Of a stretch of 46,168 bases of DNA, positions 8,356 to 16,524 are shown in pieces. Both the position numbers and the translations under genes were made by a program. The notes beneath the pieces are model-generated. The model did not search any database. It was given only the letters and a program-made list of their open reading frames with translations, and had not been told where the DNA came from. Numbering within the stretch: the stretch's first letter is position 1; each line of letters begins with the position of its first letter. Source of the DNA: Actinomadura latina NBRC 106108 (GTDB taxonomy: Bacteria; Actinomycetota; Actinomycetes; Streptosporangiales; Streptosporangiaceae); assembly GCF_001552195.1 (NCBI RefSeq), contig NZ_BCQS01000024.1, positions 1 to 46,168 of the forward strand, read 5' to 3'.

Positions 8356-9366
8356 ATGGCCACCACCCGCGTCGCGCAAGCCCGCGACCCGTCCGAGGAG
8401 CAGGCCGCCGCAGGGCGCCGCCTGACGGCCGCCGCGCTCGCCCTGCTACTGGCCTACGGGGCGCTGCGCGCGTACTGGGCGGCCGGGCACCGGCCCGGAC
8501 GGCTGTCGCCCACCGGCACCGACCTGCTGGTCTTCACCGGCTGGGGCAGCGCCGCGCTGTGCGGGGCCGCCGCGCTCGTCCTGGCCGCGCTGGCCCTCCC
8601 GCGCACCGCCGGCCGCGCCCGCACCCCGCTGCTCGCCGCCGCCTGGACGGCCGCGGTGTGCCTGGTCGCCTCGGCGGCGCTGCTGCTCCTCGACGTCGTC
8701 GGCGCGATCCTGCCCGGCCTCGGCATCGGCCTCTACCCGCTGGGCGCGCTGTCGCGGGCCGCGTGCGCCGCCGCCGGGATCCTGACCGCCCTGGCGGCCC
8801 GCGCCCACGCCCGCCGCACCCGCGCCGGATGCGGCGCCTGCGGGCGGGCCGCGGCCGCGCCCGGCCCGCTGGAGCACACGCCCGCGTGGGCGTACGGGGC
8901 CGCCTACCTCGCCGCCGCCGGCTGCCTCGCCCGGATCATCGCCCAGGCCGCCGTCGGGTTCGGGGAGTCCCCGCTGACCGGCGGCGCCTCGGCGGTCCTG
9001 TTCGAGACCGGATTCGTGCTCGGCGGGACCCTGCTGCCGCTCGCGCTCGTCCACCCCTTCGGGCGGACCTGGCCGCGGTGGGTCCCCGGCCTGGCCGGAC
9101 GGCCCGTCCCGCGCCGGCTGGTGCTGTGGCCCGGCACCGCGATCTCCGGCGGCCTCACCGTCTACTTCGGCGTCGGGCTGCTCCAGATGATCTGGGAGCG
9201 GCTCCACGGCCGCAACCCGTTCCCGCCCGGCGGCGGCCTCGACCTCCCCGAGACGTTCTTCTGGATCGCCGTCCCCGCCTACCTCGCCTGGGGCGCCGGG
9301 ATGGCCGCCGCCGCCCGCGCCTACGCCCGCCGCACCCGCCGCCCCTGCCCCACCTGCGGGCACTGA
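8356..9366 (+). CDS. Polytopic membrane protein of unknown function
   Basis: The protein has 336 residues. Seven or eight hydrophobic segments can be seen, starting at LTAAALALLLAYGALRAYW (about 24-42). Two short Cys-containing loops stand out: GCGACG in the middle and a terminal CPTCGH, a CxxC pair at the extreme C-terminus that could bind a metal with the other pair. I do not recognise a named family, though similar DUF-type membrane proteins are common in actinomycetes. ATG 8356 (MATTRVAQ) is the most sensible start; the open frame extends upstream but becomes Pro/Arg-rich. No operon partner is obvious. Confidence 0.75.
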   Translation: MATTRVAQARDPSEEQAAAGRRLTAAALALLLAYGALRAYWAAGHRPGRLSPTGTDLLVFTGWGSAALCGAAALVLAALALPRTAGRARTPLLAAAWTAAVCLVASAALLLLDVVGAILPGLGIGLYPLGALSRAACAAAGILTALAARAHARRTRAGCGACGRAAAAPGPLEHTPAWAYGAAYLAAAGCLARIIAQAAVGFGESPLTGGASAVLFETGFVLGGTLLPLALVHPFGRTWPRWVPGLAGRPVPRRLVLWPGTAISGGLTVYFGVGLLQMIWERLHGRNPFPPGGGLDLPETFFWIAVPAYLAWGAGMAAAARAYARRTRRPCPTCGH

Positions 9367-9443
9367 CCGCCGAACCGGGGGAGTGACGGCGCCGAACGGA
9401 AGTTATGGTGATTTGGGGGCGGATCGCGATAAGGGGCGTGGCC

Positions 9444-10733
9444 GTGGACGGCAAGGACCAGCAGGACACCGACCGGCAGGACACCGACCAGCGGGAGAGC
9501 GGGCTCGCCGAGCGGGCCCGGCGCGCAGACCGGGACGCCGCCGAGCGGCTGGCGGAGATCTGGGACGGGCTGGCGCCGGCCGCCGCGTCCGCCGCGCGGC
9601 TGGCCGCGCAGGCCGGGGAACCGGTCCGCGACGCGGCCCGGGACGCCGCCGCGCTCGCCGCCGAACGCATCCTGGAGCAGGTGTCGGGCACGCCCGCCAT
9701 GAAGACGATCGAGCGGGCGGCCCGGGACACCGCCGTCCGCGCCGCGCGCGCCGCCGCCGAGCGCGCCGTCACCGAGGCCCGCGCCGCCGCGGCCGCCAAC
9801 CCCGCCACCGCGGGCGCGTTCGAGGCCGCGACCACCGCGATGACCCTCGCCGAGCAGCTCGCCGGGCAGGCCGCCCGGCATCCCCTGGCCGCCGCCGCGC
9901 GCCGCGCCGCCGCCGAGAGCCCCCTCGCCCGCGCCGCCACCGGCGCCGCGCTGGAGACCGCCCGGGACGTGGCGGGGCGCACCGCGTCCGCGCCCGTCGT
10001 GCAGGCCGCCACCAGGGCCGTCGTGGACGCCGCGATCGACACCGTCGCCGACGCCGCCGTGGACGCCGCCATGATCGCCGGCCGCGACGTCGTCGCCCGG
10101 GTCGTCCGCGAGACCGCCGACCAGGCCGCCCGCGACATCGCCGCCGCCCTGCGCGACACCGCCCGCGACACCGCCCGCGAGACGGGCCTGGCCGACGAGC
10201 TCGCGCCGCTCACCGGCGCGGCCGGCGAGCTGGCCGCGCGCGCCGCCGGGTCCGAGACCGCCCGCGCGGCCGGGGACCTGCTCACCGCCGCCAAGGACAG
10301 CGCCTTCGCCCGCACCGCCCGTGACCTGGCCGTCCGCGCCGCGGGCCGCGCCGCCGCCGGCGCCATGGAGGCCGTGCTGCGCGAGCTGCTGCGCGACGCC
10401 CTCAGGCTCGCCATGAAGGAGCAGCTGCGCGGCATGATCCTGGACGTCTCCCGCGACGTCGTCGTGGACGTCGCCAAGACCACCTGGACCACCGCCACCC
10501 GCCCCGCGCCCGTCAAGGCCACCGTCAAGGCGACCGTCGTCGAGACGGGCGCGCGGACCGGCGACCCGTGGGAGCGGGCCACCGCCCCGTCCACCACCGT
10601 CGAGGTCGAGGCCACCGCCGAGGTCGAGGTCGAGGGCGGCGTCGTGGGCGGCGCCGAGGCGGGCGGGCAGGCCGGTGATCCGTGGGCGCGGGCCACGGCC
10701 GAGATCACCGTGGAATCCCCGCCCGGGGCGTGA
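9444..10733 (+). CDS. Alanine-rich amphipathic-helix repeat protein, function unknown
   Basis: The protein has about 429 residues. Residues 20-340 are almost wholly Ala with regularly spaced Arg/Asp/Glu (ARDTA, ARAAA, ETARDVA type units), as in LEA or apolipoprotein-like amphipathic helices. The C-terminal 90 residues switch to Val/Thr/Glu-rich strands and hold two copies of GDPWxRATA (GDPWERATA and GDPWARATA), one just before and one just after a VEVEATAEVEVEGG segment. There is no signal peptide and no convincing membrane span. GTG 9444 has AAGGGG seven bases upstream; ATG 9405 in the same frame is an alternative. Surface coating of lipid, polymer or membrane is a speculation from composition. 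Confidence 0.7.
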   Translation: MDGKDQQDTDRQDTDQRESGLAERARRADRDAAERLAEIWDGLAPAAASAARLAAQAGEPVRDAARDAAALAAERILEQVSGTPAMKTIERAARDTAVRAARAAAERAVTEARAAAAANPATAGAFEAATTAMTLAEQLAGQAARHPLAAAARRAAAESPLARAATGAALETARDVAGRTASAPVVQAATRAVVDAAIDTVADAAVDAAMIAGRDVVARVVRETADQAARDIAAALRDTARDTARETGLADELAPLTGAAGELAARAAGSETARAAGDLLTAAKDSAFARTARDLAVRAAGRAAAGAMEAVLRELLRDALRLAMKEQLRGMILDVSRDVVVDVAKTTWTTATRPAPVKATVKATVVETGARTGDPWERATAPSTTVEVEATAEVEVEGGVVGGAEAGGQAGDPWARATAEITVESPPGA

Positions 10734-10808
10734 ACCGGCCCTCAGAAGATCGACCCCAGTAGCGGAAGGGAGCGCTGGGTCGCCGCGGACCACACCGCCA
10801 CCACAGTC

Positions 10809-10844
10809 GGCGGCACAGTTGGCGGCACAGTTGGCGGCACGGTC
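10809..10844. repeat. 12-bp tandem repeat, three copies
   Basis: GGCGGCACAGTT occurs at 10809-10820 and 10821-10832, with a third copy GGCGGCACGGTC at 10833-10844. It sits in the 200-base gap between the alanine-rich gene and the carbinolamine dehydratase gene, where no gene is evident otherwise. Confidence 0.85.
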
Positions 10845-10934
10845 CTGTACGACCTGGCGCCGGGCGCGGGGTGACCGGCGTGCCGCAGTGGGAAGGGACA
10901 ACAGCATCAGCGCCGACGAACAGGGAGCGACACG

Positions 10935-11234
10935 ATGGCCGACACGCTCGACGACGCCGCCGTCGCGGAACGCCTGGGCGGGCTGCCCGCCTGGGACCGC
11001 GACGGCGACGCGATCCGCAGGCAGGTGAAGGCGCCCTCGTTCATGGCCGGGATCGACGTCGTCACCGATGTCGCCCGCGCCGCCGAGGACGCCGACCACC
11101 ATCCCGACATCGACATCCGCTGGCGGACGCTGACGTTCACGCTGTCCACCCACAGCGCCGGCGGCCTCACCGGCAAGGACTTCGACCTCGCCGCCGTGAT
11201 CGACGAGATCGCGGCCCGGCACGGCGCCGGGTAG
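10935..11234 (+). CDS. 4a-hydroxytetrahydrobiopterin dehydratase (pterin carbinolamine dehydratase)
   Basis: The protein has 99 residues, the normal length. It has the family's active-site block DADHHPDIDIRW (two adjacent His and HPD) followed by VxxTLSTHSAGGLT-like strands and the closing KDFDLA motif. It dehydrates the 4a-carbinolamine of tetrahydropterin. In bacteria it recycles the cofactor of aromatic hydroxylases, or serves pterin/molybdopterin metabolism when none is present; no hydroxylase is visible here. ATG 10935 follows CAGGGAGC. The next gene starts 7 bases downstream, so they are probably co-transcribed. Confidence 0.93.
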   Translation: MADTLDDAAVAERLGGLPAWDRDGDAIRRQVKAPSFMAGIDVVTDVARAAEDADHHPDIDIRWRTLTFTLSTHSAGGLTGKDFDLAAVIDEIAARHGAG

Positions 11235-11241
11235 CCGCGTC

Positions 11242-11715
11242 ATGGCCGTCCAGGTGGCGGTGTGCGGGCCCGGCGAGTGCACCGAACGCGAATGGGACCT
11301 GGCCTACGAGACCGGGCGGCTCCTCGCCGGGCGCGGCGCCGTCGTGCTGTGCGGGGGGCTCGGCGGCGTGATGGCCGCCGCGGCGGCCGGCGCCCGCACC
11401 GCCGGCGGGATCACGGTGGGGGTGCTGCCCGCCGCCGACCGCGCCGCCGCCGGGCCCGACCTGACCGTCGCGGTCCCCACCGGGCTCGGGCAGGCCCGCA
11501 ACAACGTCCTCGTCAACGCCGCCGACGCGCTCATCGCCGTCGGCGGGTCCTGGGGGACGCTGTCGGAGATCGCCCTGGCCATGAGAGCGGGCCGGGTCCC
11601 GGTCGTGCAGCTCGGCGGCTGGCGCGTCCTCGACGGGGACGGACGGCCGGCCGGGGCGATCGTGCACGCCGCCGACCCGCCCGGAGCCGTCGCGGCGACC
11701 GGCCTCTGGGCCTAG
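11242..11715 (+). CDS. TIGR00725/LOG-like Rossmann-fold protein
   Basis: The protein has 157 residues. It starts with strand AVQVAVCGPG, then the glycine-rich CGGLGGVMAAAAAGA (SLOG/LOG signature GGxxGxM) and GLGQARNNVLVNAADALIAVGG, where the Arg-Asn and GGxGT(L)xE (GGSWGTLSE) motifs form the nucleotide or phosphoribosyl pocket. Related LOG proteins release cytokinin-type bases from nucleotides, while the TIGR00725 branch has no proven substrate. It lies 7 bases after the carbinolamine dehydratase gene. Its stop overlaps by 4 bases the stop of the convergent SDR gene. Confidence 0.85.
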   Translation: MAVQVAVCGPGECTEREWDLAYETGRLLAGRGAVVLCGGLGGVMAAAAAGARTAGGITVGVLPAADRAAAGPDLTVAVPTGLGQARNNVLVNAADALIAVGGSWGTLSEIALAMRAGRVPVVQLGGWRVLDGDGRPAGAIVHAADPPGAVAATGLWA

Positions 11716-12503
11716 TGCGCGGAGAAGCCGCCGTCCACGAAGATCGACTGGCCGGTGACGTAGCCGGACGCCGCCGACGCCAGGAACACCGCCGCGCCCG
11801 CGAAGTCGTCCGCGCGCCCGTTGCGGCCGGTCATGGTCCGCTCGGCCAGGGCCCGCACCTTCACCGGGTCGGCCGCCAGCCGGGCGTTGAGCGGCGTCAT
11901 CACGAACCCCGGCACCAGGGTGTTGGCGGTGACGCCGCGGCCCGACCACGCCTCGGCCTGCGAGCGGGCCAGCGCCACCAGGCCCGCCTTGGACACCCCG
12001 TAGGCGCCGCTGGTCACCGACGCGCGGAACGCCTGCTGCGAGGCGATGTGGATCAGCCGCCCGAAGCCGCGCCCGGCCATCCCGGGCCCGAACCGCTGCC
12101 CGAGCAGGAACGGCGCGTCCAGGTTCACCGCCATCGTGGTGTCCCACACGTCGGCGCCGAGGACGTCCATCGGCGGGCGCAGGTTGACCGCCGCCGCGCT
12201 GACCAGGATGTCGGGCTCCCCGAACGCCGCCGCGGCCTCGTCGGCGGCCCCGGCGACCGCGTCCCGCGACCCCAGGTCGGCGCTGACCCACGCCGCCCGG
12301 CACCCGTGCCCCTCCAGGTCGCGGACGGTCGAGGCCAGTTCCCCCTCCCGGCGGGCGATCACCACGACGGACGCGCCGGCCCGGGCGAGCGCCTCCGCGA
12401 TCGCCCGGCCGATCCCGGAGCTGCCGCCGGTCACGAACGCGACCCGTCCCTCCAGCGAGAACAGCTCCGACAGGTACGGGACGGGGGACGGGAGGCCGCT
12501 CAT
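11712..12503 (-). CDS. SDR family oxidoreductase
   Basis: The protein has 263 residues, a classical short-chain dehydrogenase. TGGSSGIG (about 25-32) is the NAD(P)-binding motif, a variant SAAA takes the place of NNAG, Ser lies in HIASQQAF, YGVSK is the catalytic Tyr/Lys, and GQSIFVDGG is the usual ending. The Arg after the first strand (ARREGE) suggests NADP preference. The substrate is unknown. ATG 12503 is clear. It overlaps the LOG-like gene tail-to-tail and lies 11 bases downstream of the small membrane gene on the same strand, so read-through from that unit is possible. Confidence 0.93.
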   Translation of the reverse strand: MSGLPSPVPYLSELFSLEGRVAFVTGGSSGIGRAIAEALARAGASVVVIARREGELASTVRDLEGHGCRAAWVSADLGSRDAVAGAADEAAAAFGEPDILVSAAAVNLRPPMDVLGADVWDTTMAVNLDAPFLLGQRFGPGMAGRGFGRLIHIASQQAFRASVTSGAYGVSKAGLVALARSQAEAWSGRGVTANTLVPGFVMTPLNARLAADPVKVRALAERTMTGRNGRADDFAGAAVFLASAASGYVTGQSIFVDGGFSAH

Positions 12504-12514
12504 GACGGCGGAGT

Positions 12515-12754
12515 CTACGGTTCCGGCGTCCGGCCGCCGGAGGGCGGGTCCTCGGAGGAAGAGGCACCGGCCGGCGGGTCGCTGGCGGGCGGGTCGTCGC
12601 CGCGGCGGCGGCGGTCCCGCCAGATCACCACGGCGATCACCGCGACGACGATGAACGTCGGCACGAAGAACGGCACCGCGGTGATGATCGGGTGGGTCGC
12701 CAGGACACCCGTCCCGGGGGCGGCCACGTCAGCGGCCAGGGCGGCGGCGGTCAC
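12515..12754 (-). CDS. Small single-span membrane protein coupled to the large membrane protein
   Basis: The protein has 79 residues. Its GTG start at 12754 overlaps the stop of the upstream 615-residue gene (GTGA overlap), so translation is coupled. An N-terminal Ala-rich segment and the HPIITAVPFFVP stretch lead into one strong transmembrane helix (TFIVVAVIAVVIW), followed by a basic RDRRRRG stop-transfer and an acidic Pro/Ser tail. This is the shape of a small accessory subunit of a membrane complex. No family is recognised; the context ties it to the protein encoded directly upstream. Confidence 0.75.
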   Translation of the reverse strand: MTAAALAADVAAPGTGVLATHPIITAVPFFVPTFIVVAVIAVVIWRDRRRRGDDPPASDPPAGASSSEDPPSGGRTPEP

Positions 12755-14598
12755 GTGGCCGCCTCCGCGGCGTCCGGGGCGGGGGAGGGGGCGGCCTCGG
12801 GCAGCCGCCGGGCGATCCGCGCGACGCCCCAGCCGAGCGCGATCACCAGCGCCAGCGTGCACGCCAGGACGACCGCCGAGCACACCGCCCACAGCCAGCC
12901 CGGCACGTCGGTCTTCAGCTCCCGCTGCAGGACCGACCGCTCGCTCTGCACGTCCCGCGTGAACCGCGCCGGGGCGGGCAGCTCCCGCGCGCCGATCGCC
13001 GGGTCGGCGGGCATGTAGACCGGGACGCCCGCCAGGGTCCGCCCGTCGTGGACGCGGATCAGCGTCTTCCAGCTCCCGTGCAGCGGCATCGGCTCGCTCG
13101 TCCGGTAGACGCCCTGGCGTTCCCTGACCAGGTGGTCGACGTGCAGGCCCTTGCCCTGCCAGCCCGTCACCGTCACCCACGCCGGCCCGTCCACCGCGCC
13201 GGCGGGGGAGAACTCGATGCGGGCGCGCGCGGTGCGGTGCGCGGCGTCGCCGCGCACGTCGGTGAGCGTGACCGTGGCGGTGCGGCCCGCCGGGACGTCG
13301 ATGATCAGGCCGTTGGCGACCGCCGCCGACACCGCCAGGATCGCCCCCGCGAAGATCCCGCGCGCCACCGCCGGCCGCGGCGTCCGGCCCGCCAGGCCCT
13401 CGGCCAGCAGCGCCCCGCACAGCCCGCCCGCCACACCGCCGGCCACCGCCATGGCCATGCCCTCGGCCAGGATGTCGGGCGTCCACGGCAGCCGGAACGC
13501 CGCCTGCCCGTAGGCGTACTCGGCGCCGAACCCGGCCGTCCCGATCAGCAGCCCCGACACCGCGCCCGTCGCCAGGGGCCGCCGCGCCAGCGCCAGCGCC
13601 GCGATCTCCACGCACAGCGCCTCGGCGAAGTACAGCGGCACCGCCGCCCACAGCTCGCCGATGACGCCGGCGACCGCGACCGACACCCCGCCCCGCACCA
13701 GCATGTAGAACGCGACGGCGAGCAGCGCGGCGCCGCGTCCCGCCCACAGCCGCACCGCCACCAGCGCGCAGCCGGCCGCCAGCGCGATCAGCAGCGGCTG
13801 GTGGACGAGCCGGAACTGCGGCACCCCGAAGTCGTACTCGGCCTGGAACACCGACAGCCCGATCAGGAGCCCGCCGCCGAGCATGCACCGCCGCGCGTAG
13901 CGGATCCAGCCGGGCGGCTGATCGGCCGCCGGGCTCGCGCGGCGGCCCTCCCGCTCCAGGATCATCATCGCCACCAGCGACAGCCCGGCCCCGCCGATCA
14001 GCATCAGGTGCGTCGGGCCCCACAGCGTCACGTCCTGCCCGAAGATGCGGTGCCACACGTCGTCGAGGGGGAAGCCGAGCAGCGCGTAGAACCCGGCGCC
14101 GGCCAGCAGCACGCCGCCGGCGGGCGCGTGCCAGTCCCGGGTGATCCGCACCGACGCGGCGCCGGGGCGCTCGCCCTTCGGCAGCACCACGGCCAGCACG
14201 CCGGCGGTGAAGATGCCGAACAGCCCGATCAGGATCGGGTAGTGGGCGATGTTGGCCAGCGGCCCCTCGTCCCGGCCGTGGGAGATGTGCAGGGAGATGT
14301 CCCAGTACATGCCGAGGAGCGCGATGAGCAGCGACACCATCGCGACCTGCAGCGGCAGCGCCGCCCACCCCGGGACGCCGCGGCCGGCGCCGCGCTGGGC
14401 CAGGGCCGCCAGCCGGGACAGCGCGGTGATGCGGCCGGTGCGGTGCCCCCACCCGAAGACCAGCAGCACCGCCGTGAGCGCGGCGGCGCCGGTGGAGGCG
14501 ATGAGGATCTGGTCGAGGGCCGCGCCGCCCGCCGGTTTCGCCGGCGCCTCGGCGGCCAGCCGCAGTACGGCCCCCGGCCCCGTCATGTGCTCCACCAC
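12751..14598 (-). CDS. Large polytopic membrane protein with C-terminal beta domain (cupredoxin-linked locus)
   Basis: The protein has 615 residues. About eleven or twelve membrane spans occupy residues 25-440. The second loop carries the highly polar MYWDISLHISHGRDEGPLAN stretch at a membrane boundary, with Asp and two His that look like ligands. Further His/Trp-rich boundaries include DDVWHRIFG and GPTHLMLIGG. Residues about 440-560 form an exported beta-sandwich resembling FixH/YtkA-like domains (HGSWKTLIRVHDG), and a final span (WLWAVCSAVVLACTLALVIA) anchors the C-terminus. GTG 14598 has GGGAG upstream. I recall uncharacterised homologues near cupredoxin genes, as here. A metal- or redox-linked membrane role is inference. 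Confidence 0.75.
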   Translation of the reverse strand: MVEHMTGPGAVLRLAAEAPAKPAGGAALDQILIASTGAAALTAVLLVFGWGHRTGRITALSRLAALAQRGAGRGVPGWAALPLQVAMVSLLIALLGMYWDISLHISHGRDEGPLANIAHYPILIGLFGIFTAGVLAVVLPKGERPGAASVRITRDWHAPAGGVLLAGAGFYALLGFPLDDVWHRIFGQDVTLWGPTHLMLIGGAGLSLVAMMILEREGRRASPAADQPPGWIRYARRCMLGGGLLIGLSVFQAEYDFGVPQFRLVHQPLLIALAAGCALVAVRLWAGRGAALLAVAFYMLVRGGVSVAVAGVIGELWAAVPLYFAEALCVEIAALALARRPLATGAVSGLLIGTAGFGAEYAYGQAAFRLPWTPDILAEGMAMAVAGGVAGGLCGALLAEGLAGRTPRPAVARGIFAGAILAVSAAVANGLIIDVPAGRTATVTLTDVRGDAAHRTARARIEFSPAGAVDGPAWVTVTGWQGKGLHVDHLVRERQGVYRTSEPMPLHGSWKTLIRVHDGRTLAGVPVYMPADPAIGARELPAPARFTRDVQSERSVLQRELKTDVPGWLWAVCSAVVLACTLALVIALGWGVARIARRLPEAAPSPAPDAAEAAT

Positions 14599-14654
14599 CG
14601 GTGCTCCCTCGCCGCAGGAACCAGAACAGAAGGGGCGGACGCCCCGGAATGGAG

Positions 14655-14710
14655 TATGTCATCTTCTAATGTGTCATTGTCTAGTGTCACAATCTGTGGT
14701 GTGGGACACC
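14655..14710. promoter_or_regulatory. AT-rich divergent promoter region with repeated TGTCA half-sites
   Basis: The 129-base gap between the two divergent membrane operons has a conspicuously AT-richer core. TGTCA occurs at 14657, 14672 and 14685, the latter two inside a partly palindromic stretch (GTGTCATTGTCTAGTGTCAC, 14671-14690), and a GTGGGACAC follows at 14701-14709. TAGTGT (14682-14687) could be a rightward -10. This probably binds a shared regulator of both operons; which family is not clear. Confidence 0.5.
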
Positions 14711-14727
14711 GGAACGAAAGGGACGCC

Positions 14728-15132
14728 ATGGGAGCGCGGATCATCGCCGGGGCCCTCGCGGCCGCCGTGACGCTGGCGGCGGCCGGCTGCGGGGAGCCCG
14801 CGCCCGCCGCCCCGCCCGGGACGCCCGGCACGGCCGCGCCGTCCGGGTCGGCGACGCCCACCGGGGCGCGGGTCGTCCGGATCGCGGTGACCGTGACCGG
14901 CGGGAAGGCGCGCACCGCGCACCGCCGCGTGAAGGTCCCGCGCGGCGCCGCCGTCGAGATCACCGTCACCGGCGACACCGCCGACGAGTTCCACCTGCAC
15001 GGCTACGACCGCGAACTGAAGATCACCCCCGGCCGCCCCGCCACCCTGAGGTTCACCGCCGATACGCCGGGGGTGTTCGAGGCCGAGCTGCACCACTCCG
15101 GCGCCCGCGCGTTCGAGCTGCAGGTCGGCTGA
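14728..15132 (+). CDS. Lipoprotein with cupredoxin-like domain
   Basis: The protein has 134 residues. The N-terminus MGARIIAGALAAAVTLAAAGC is a lipoprotein signal with lipobox AAGC, followed by a Pro/Ala/Thr linker and a beta-rich domain. The latter holds EITVTGDTADEFHLHGYD and ELHHSGARAFELQVG, the His-rich loops expected of cupredoxin_1/EfeO-type domains. There is no Cys in the mature domain, so a type-1 blue site is incomplete; the His residues may bind copper differently. It should sit on the outer face of the membrane. One base separates it from the next gene, which suggests an operon. ATG 14728 has GAAAGGG upstream. Confidence 0.82.
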   Translation: MGARIIAGALAAAVTLAAAGCGEPAPAAPPGTPGTAAPSGSATPTGARVVRIAVTVTGGKARTAHRRVKVPRGAAVEITVTGDTADEFHLHGYDRELKITPGRPATLRFTADTPGVFEAELHHSGARAFELQVG

Positions 15133-15133
15133 C

Positions 15134-16480
15134 GTGCTCGTCACCCTGTCCGCCGCCGTGTCCGCCGTGCCCGTCACCGGCGCGCACGTCCTCGCCCACG
15201 GGCTCGGCGGGCGCACCGACCTGCCCCTGGACGCCGTCGCCGCCATCGCCGGCGGCGGCATCGCGGTAGCCGCCTCGTTCGCCGCGCTCACCGCCGCGTG
15301 GAAACGGCCCCGGCTGCACCCCGGGGCCGGGCGGCCGCTGCCCGCCGCGCTCGCCCGCGTCCTGGACGCGCCCGCCCTCACCCTCGCGGGACGCCTCCTG
15401 GCCCTCGCCGCGACCGCGTTCGTCGTCACCGTCGCGTTCGCCGGGCCGCCCGAGGCGAACGCCAACCTCGCCCCGTGGGCGCTGTTCGTGACGTTCTGGG
15501 TCGGGCTCGTCCCCGCCAGCGTCCTGCTCGGCCCCGTGTGGCGGCGCGTCAACCCGCTGCGCACCCTGCACGCCGCACTGTGCCGCGCCACCCGCACACC
15601 CCCGGCCGGGCGCCGCGCCCTCCCCGCGCGGCTCGGGTACTGGCCGGCGGCCGCGTGGCTCACCGGGTTCGTGTGGCTGGAACTGGTCGCGCCGGACCGG
15701 TCCGACCCGCGCGCCGTCGGGACGCTCATCCTCGCCTACGCCGCCGCCAACCTGGCCCTGGCCTGGTGGTTCGGCCGCGACTGGTTCACCCGCGGCGACG
15801 GGTTCGAGGCCTACTCCAGCCTCCTGGCGAGGCTGTGCCCGATCGGGCGGCGCGGCGACGGGACGCTGGTGCGGCGCACCCCGCTCACCGGCCTCATGAC
15901 CGGCGCCGCCGAACCCGGCCTCACCGCCGCCGCGTGCGTGCTCATCGGCTCCACCGGGTTCGACGGCATCACCCGCACCACCTACTGGCGCGACAACGTC
16001 GACCCCACCAGCGTCCCCGCCGGGACGTCAGGGCTCGCCGCCGCCATCGGCGCCGTCGCGCTCCTGTACGTCGCGGCGCTGCGGCTCAGCGCCCGCCTCA
16101 CCGGCCAGGACCCGGCCGCGCTGCCCGGCCGGTTCGCCGCGACCCTGCTGCCGATCGCGCTCGGCTACACCCTCGCGCACTACTTCTCGTTCTTGGTCCT
16201 GGAGGGCCAGACCACGTTCATCCTCGCCAGCGACCCGTTCGGGACGGGCGCGAACCTGCTCGGCTCCACCGGCAACAGGATCGACTACGACCTCGCCGGG
16301 CCGGTGCTCACCGCGCAGGTCCAGGTCAACGCCATCGTCCTCGGCCACATCGCCGGGACCGCCGCCGCGCACGACCTCGCCCTGCGCGGCCCGGGGCGGG
16401 CCCTGCGCGGGCAGCTCCCCGTCGCCGCCGTCATGGTCGCACTCACCTGCGCCGGCCTGTTCGCCCTGCTGAGCGGCTGA
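15134..16480 (+). CDS. Polytopic membrane protein co-transcribed with the cupredoxin lipoprotein
   Basis: The protein has 448 residues and about ten membrane spans. The N-terminal AHGLGGRTDLPLD motif directly after the first hydrophobic stretch, and the later LAHYFSFLVLEGQTTFI and GHIAGTAAAHDLAL segments, put conserved His residues at membrane boundaries. I recall similar actinobacterial proteins auto-annotated as fenitrothion hydrolase (FedA/FedB type membrane proteins), which would imply hydrolase and metal dependence; I hold that loosely. It starts at GTG 15134, one base after the lipoprotein stop. Together with the divergent 615-residue protein it looks like part of a copper or redox membrane complex. 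Confidence 0.78.
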   Translation: MLVTLSAAVSAVPVTGAHVLAHGLGGRTDLPLDAVAAIAGGGIAVAASFAALTAAWKRPRLHPGAGRPLPAALARVLDAPALTLAGRLLALAATAFVVTVAFAGPPEANANLAPWALFVTFWVGLVPASVLLGPVWRRVNPLRTLHAALCRATRTPPAGRRALPARLGYWPAAAWLTGFVWLELVAPDRSDPRAVGTLILAYAAANLALAWWFGRDWFTRGDGFEAYSSLLARLCPIGRRGDGTLVRRTPLTGLMTGAAEPGLTAAACVLIGSTGFDGITRTTYWRDNVDPTSVPAGTSGLAAAIGAVALLYVAALRLSARLTGQDPAALPGRFAATLLPIALGYTLAHYFSFLVLEGQTTFILASDPFGTGANLLGSTGNRIDYDLAGPVLTAQVQVNAIVLGHIAGTAAAHDLALRGPGRALRGQLPVAAVMVALTCAGLFALLSG

Positions 16481-16524
16481 CCGCCTGCGCCGCTCCACCT
16501 CCCTGGCCGCGACGCCCACCGCGA

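Noticed and set aside
10809..10844. The three-unit repeat as a small CRISPR-like array.
   Set aside because: The units abut with no spacers, are only 12 bp, and no cas genes are present.
13048..14727. A long plus-strand extension upstream of the cupredoxin lipoprotein gene.
   Set aside because: The lipoprotein signal begins at 14728 with its own ribosome site; the upstream part is antisense to the 615-residue membrane protein and has no protein-like pattern.
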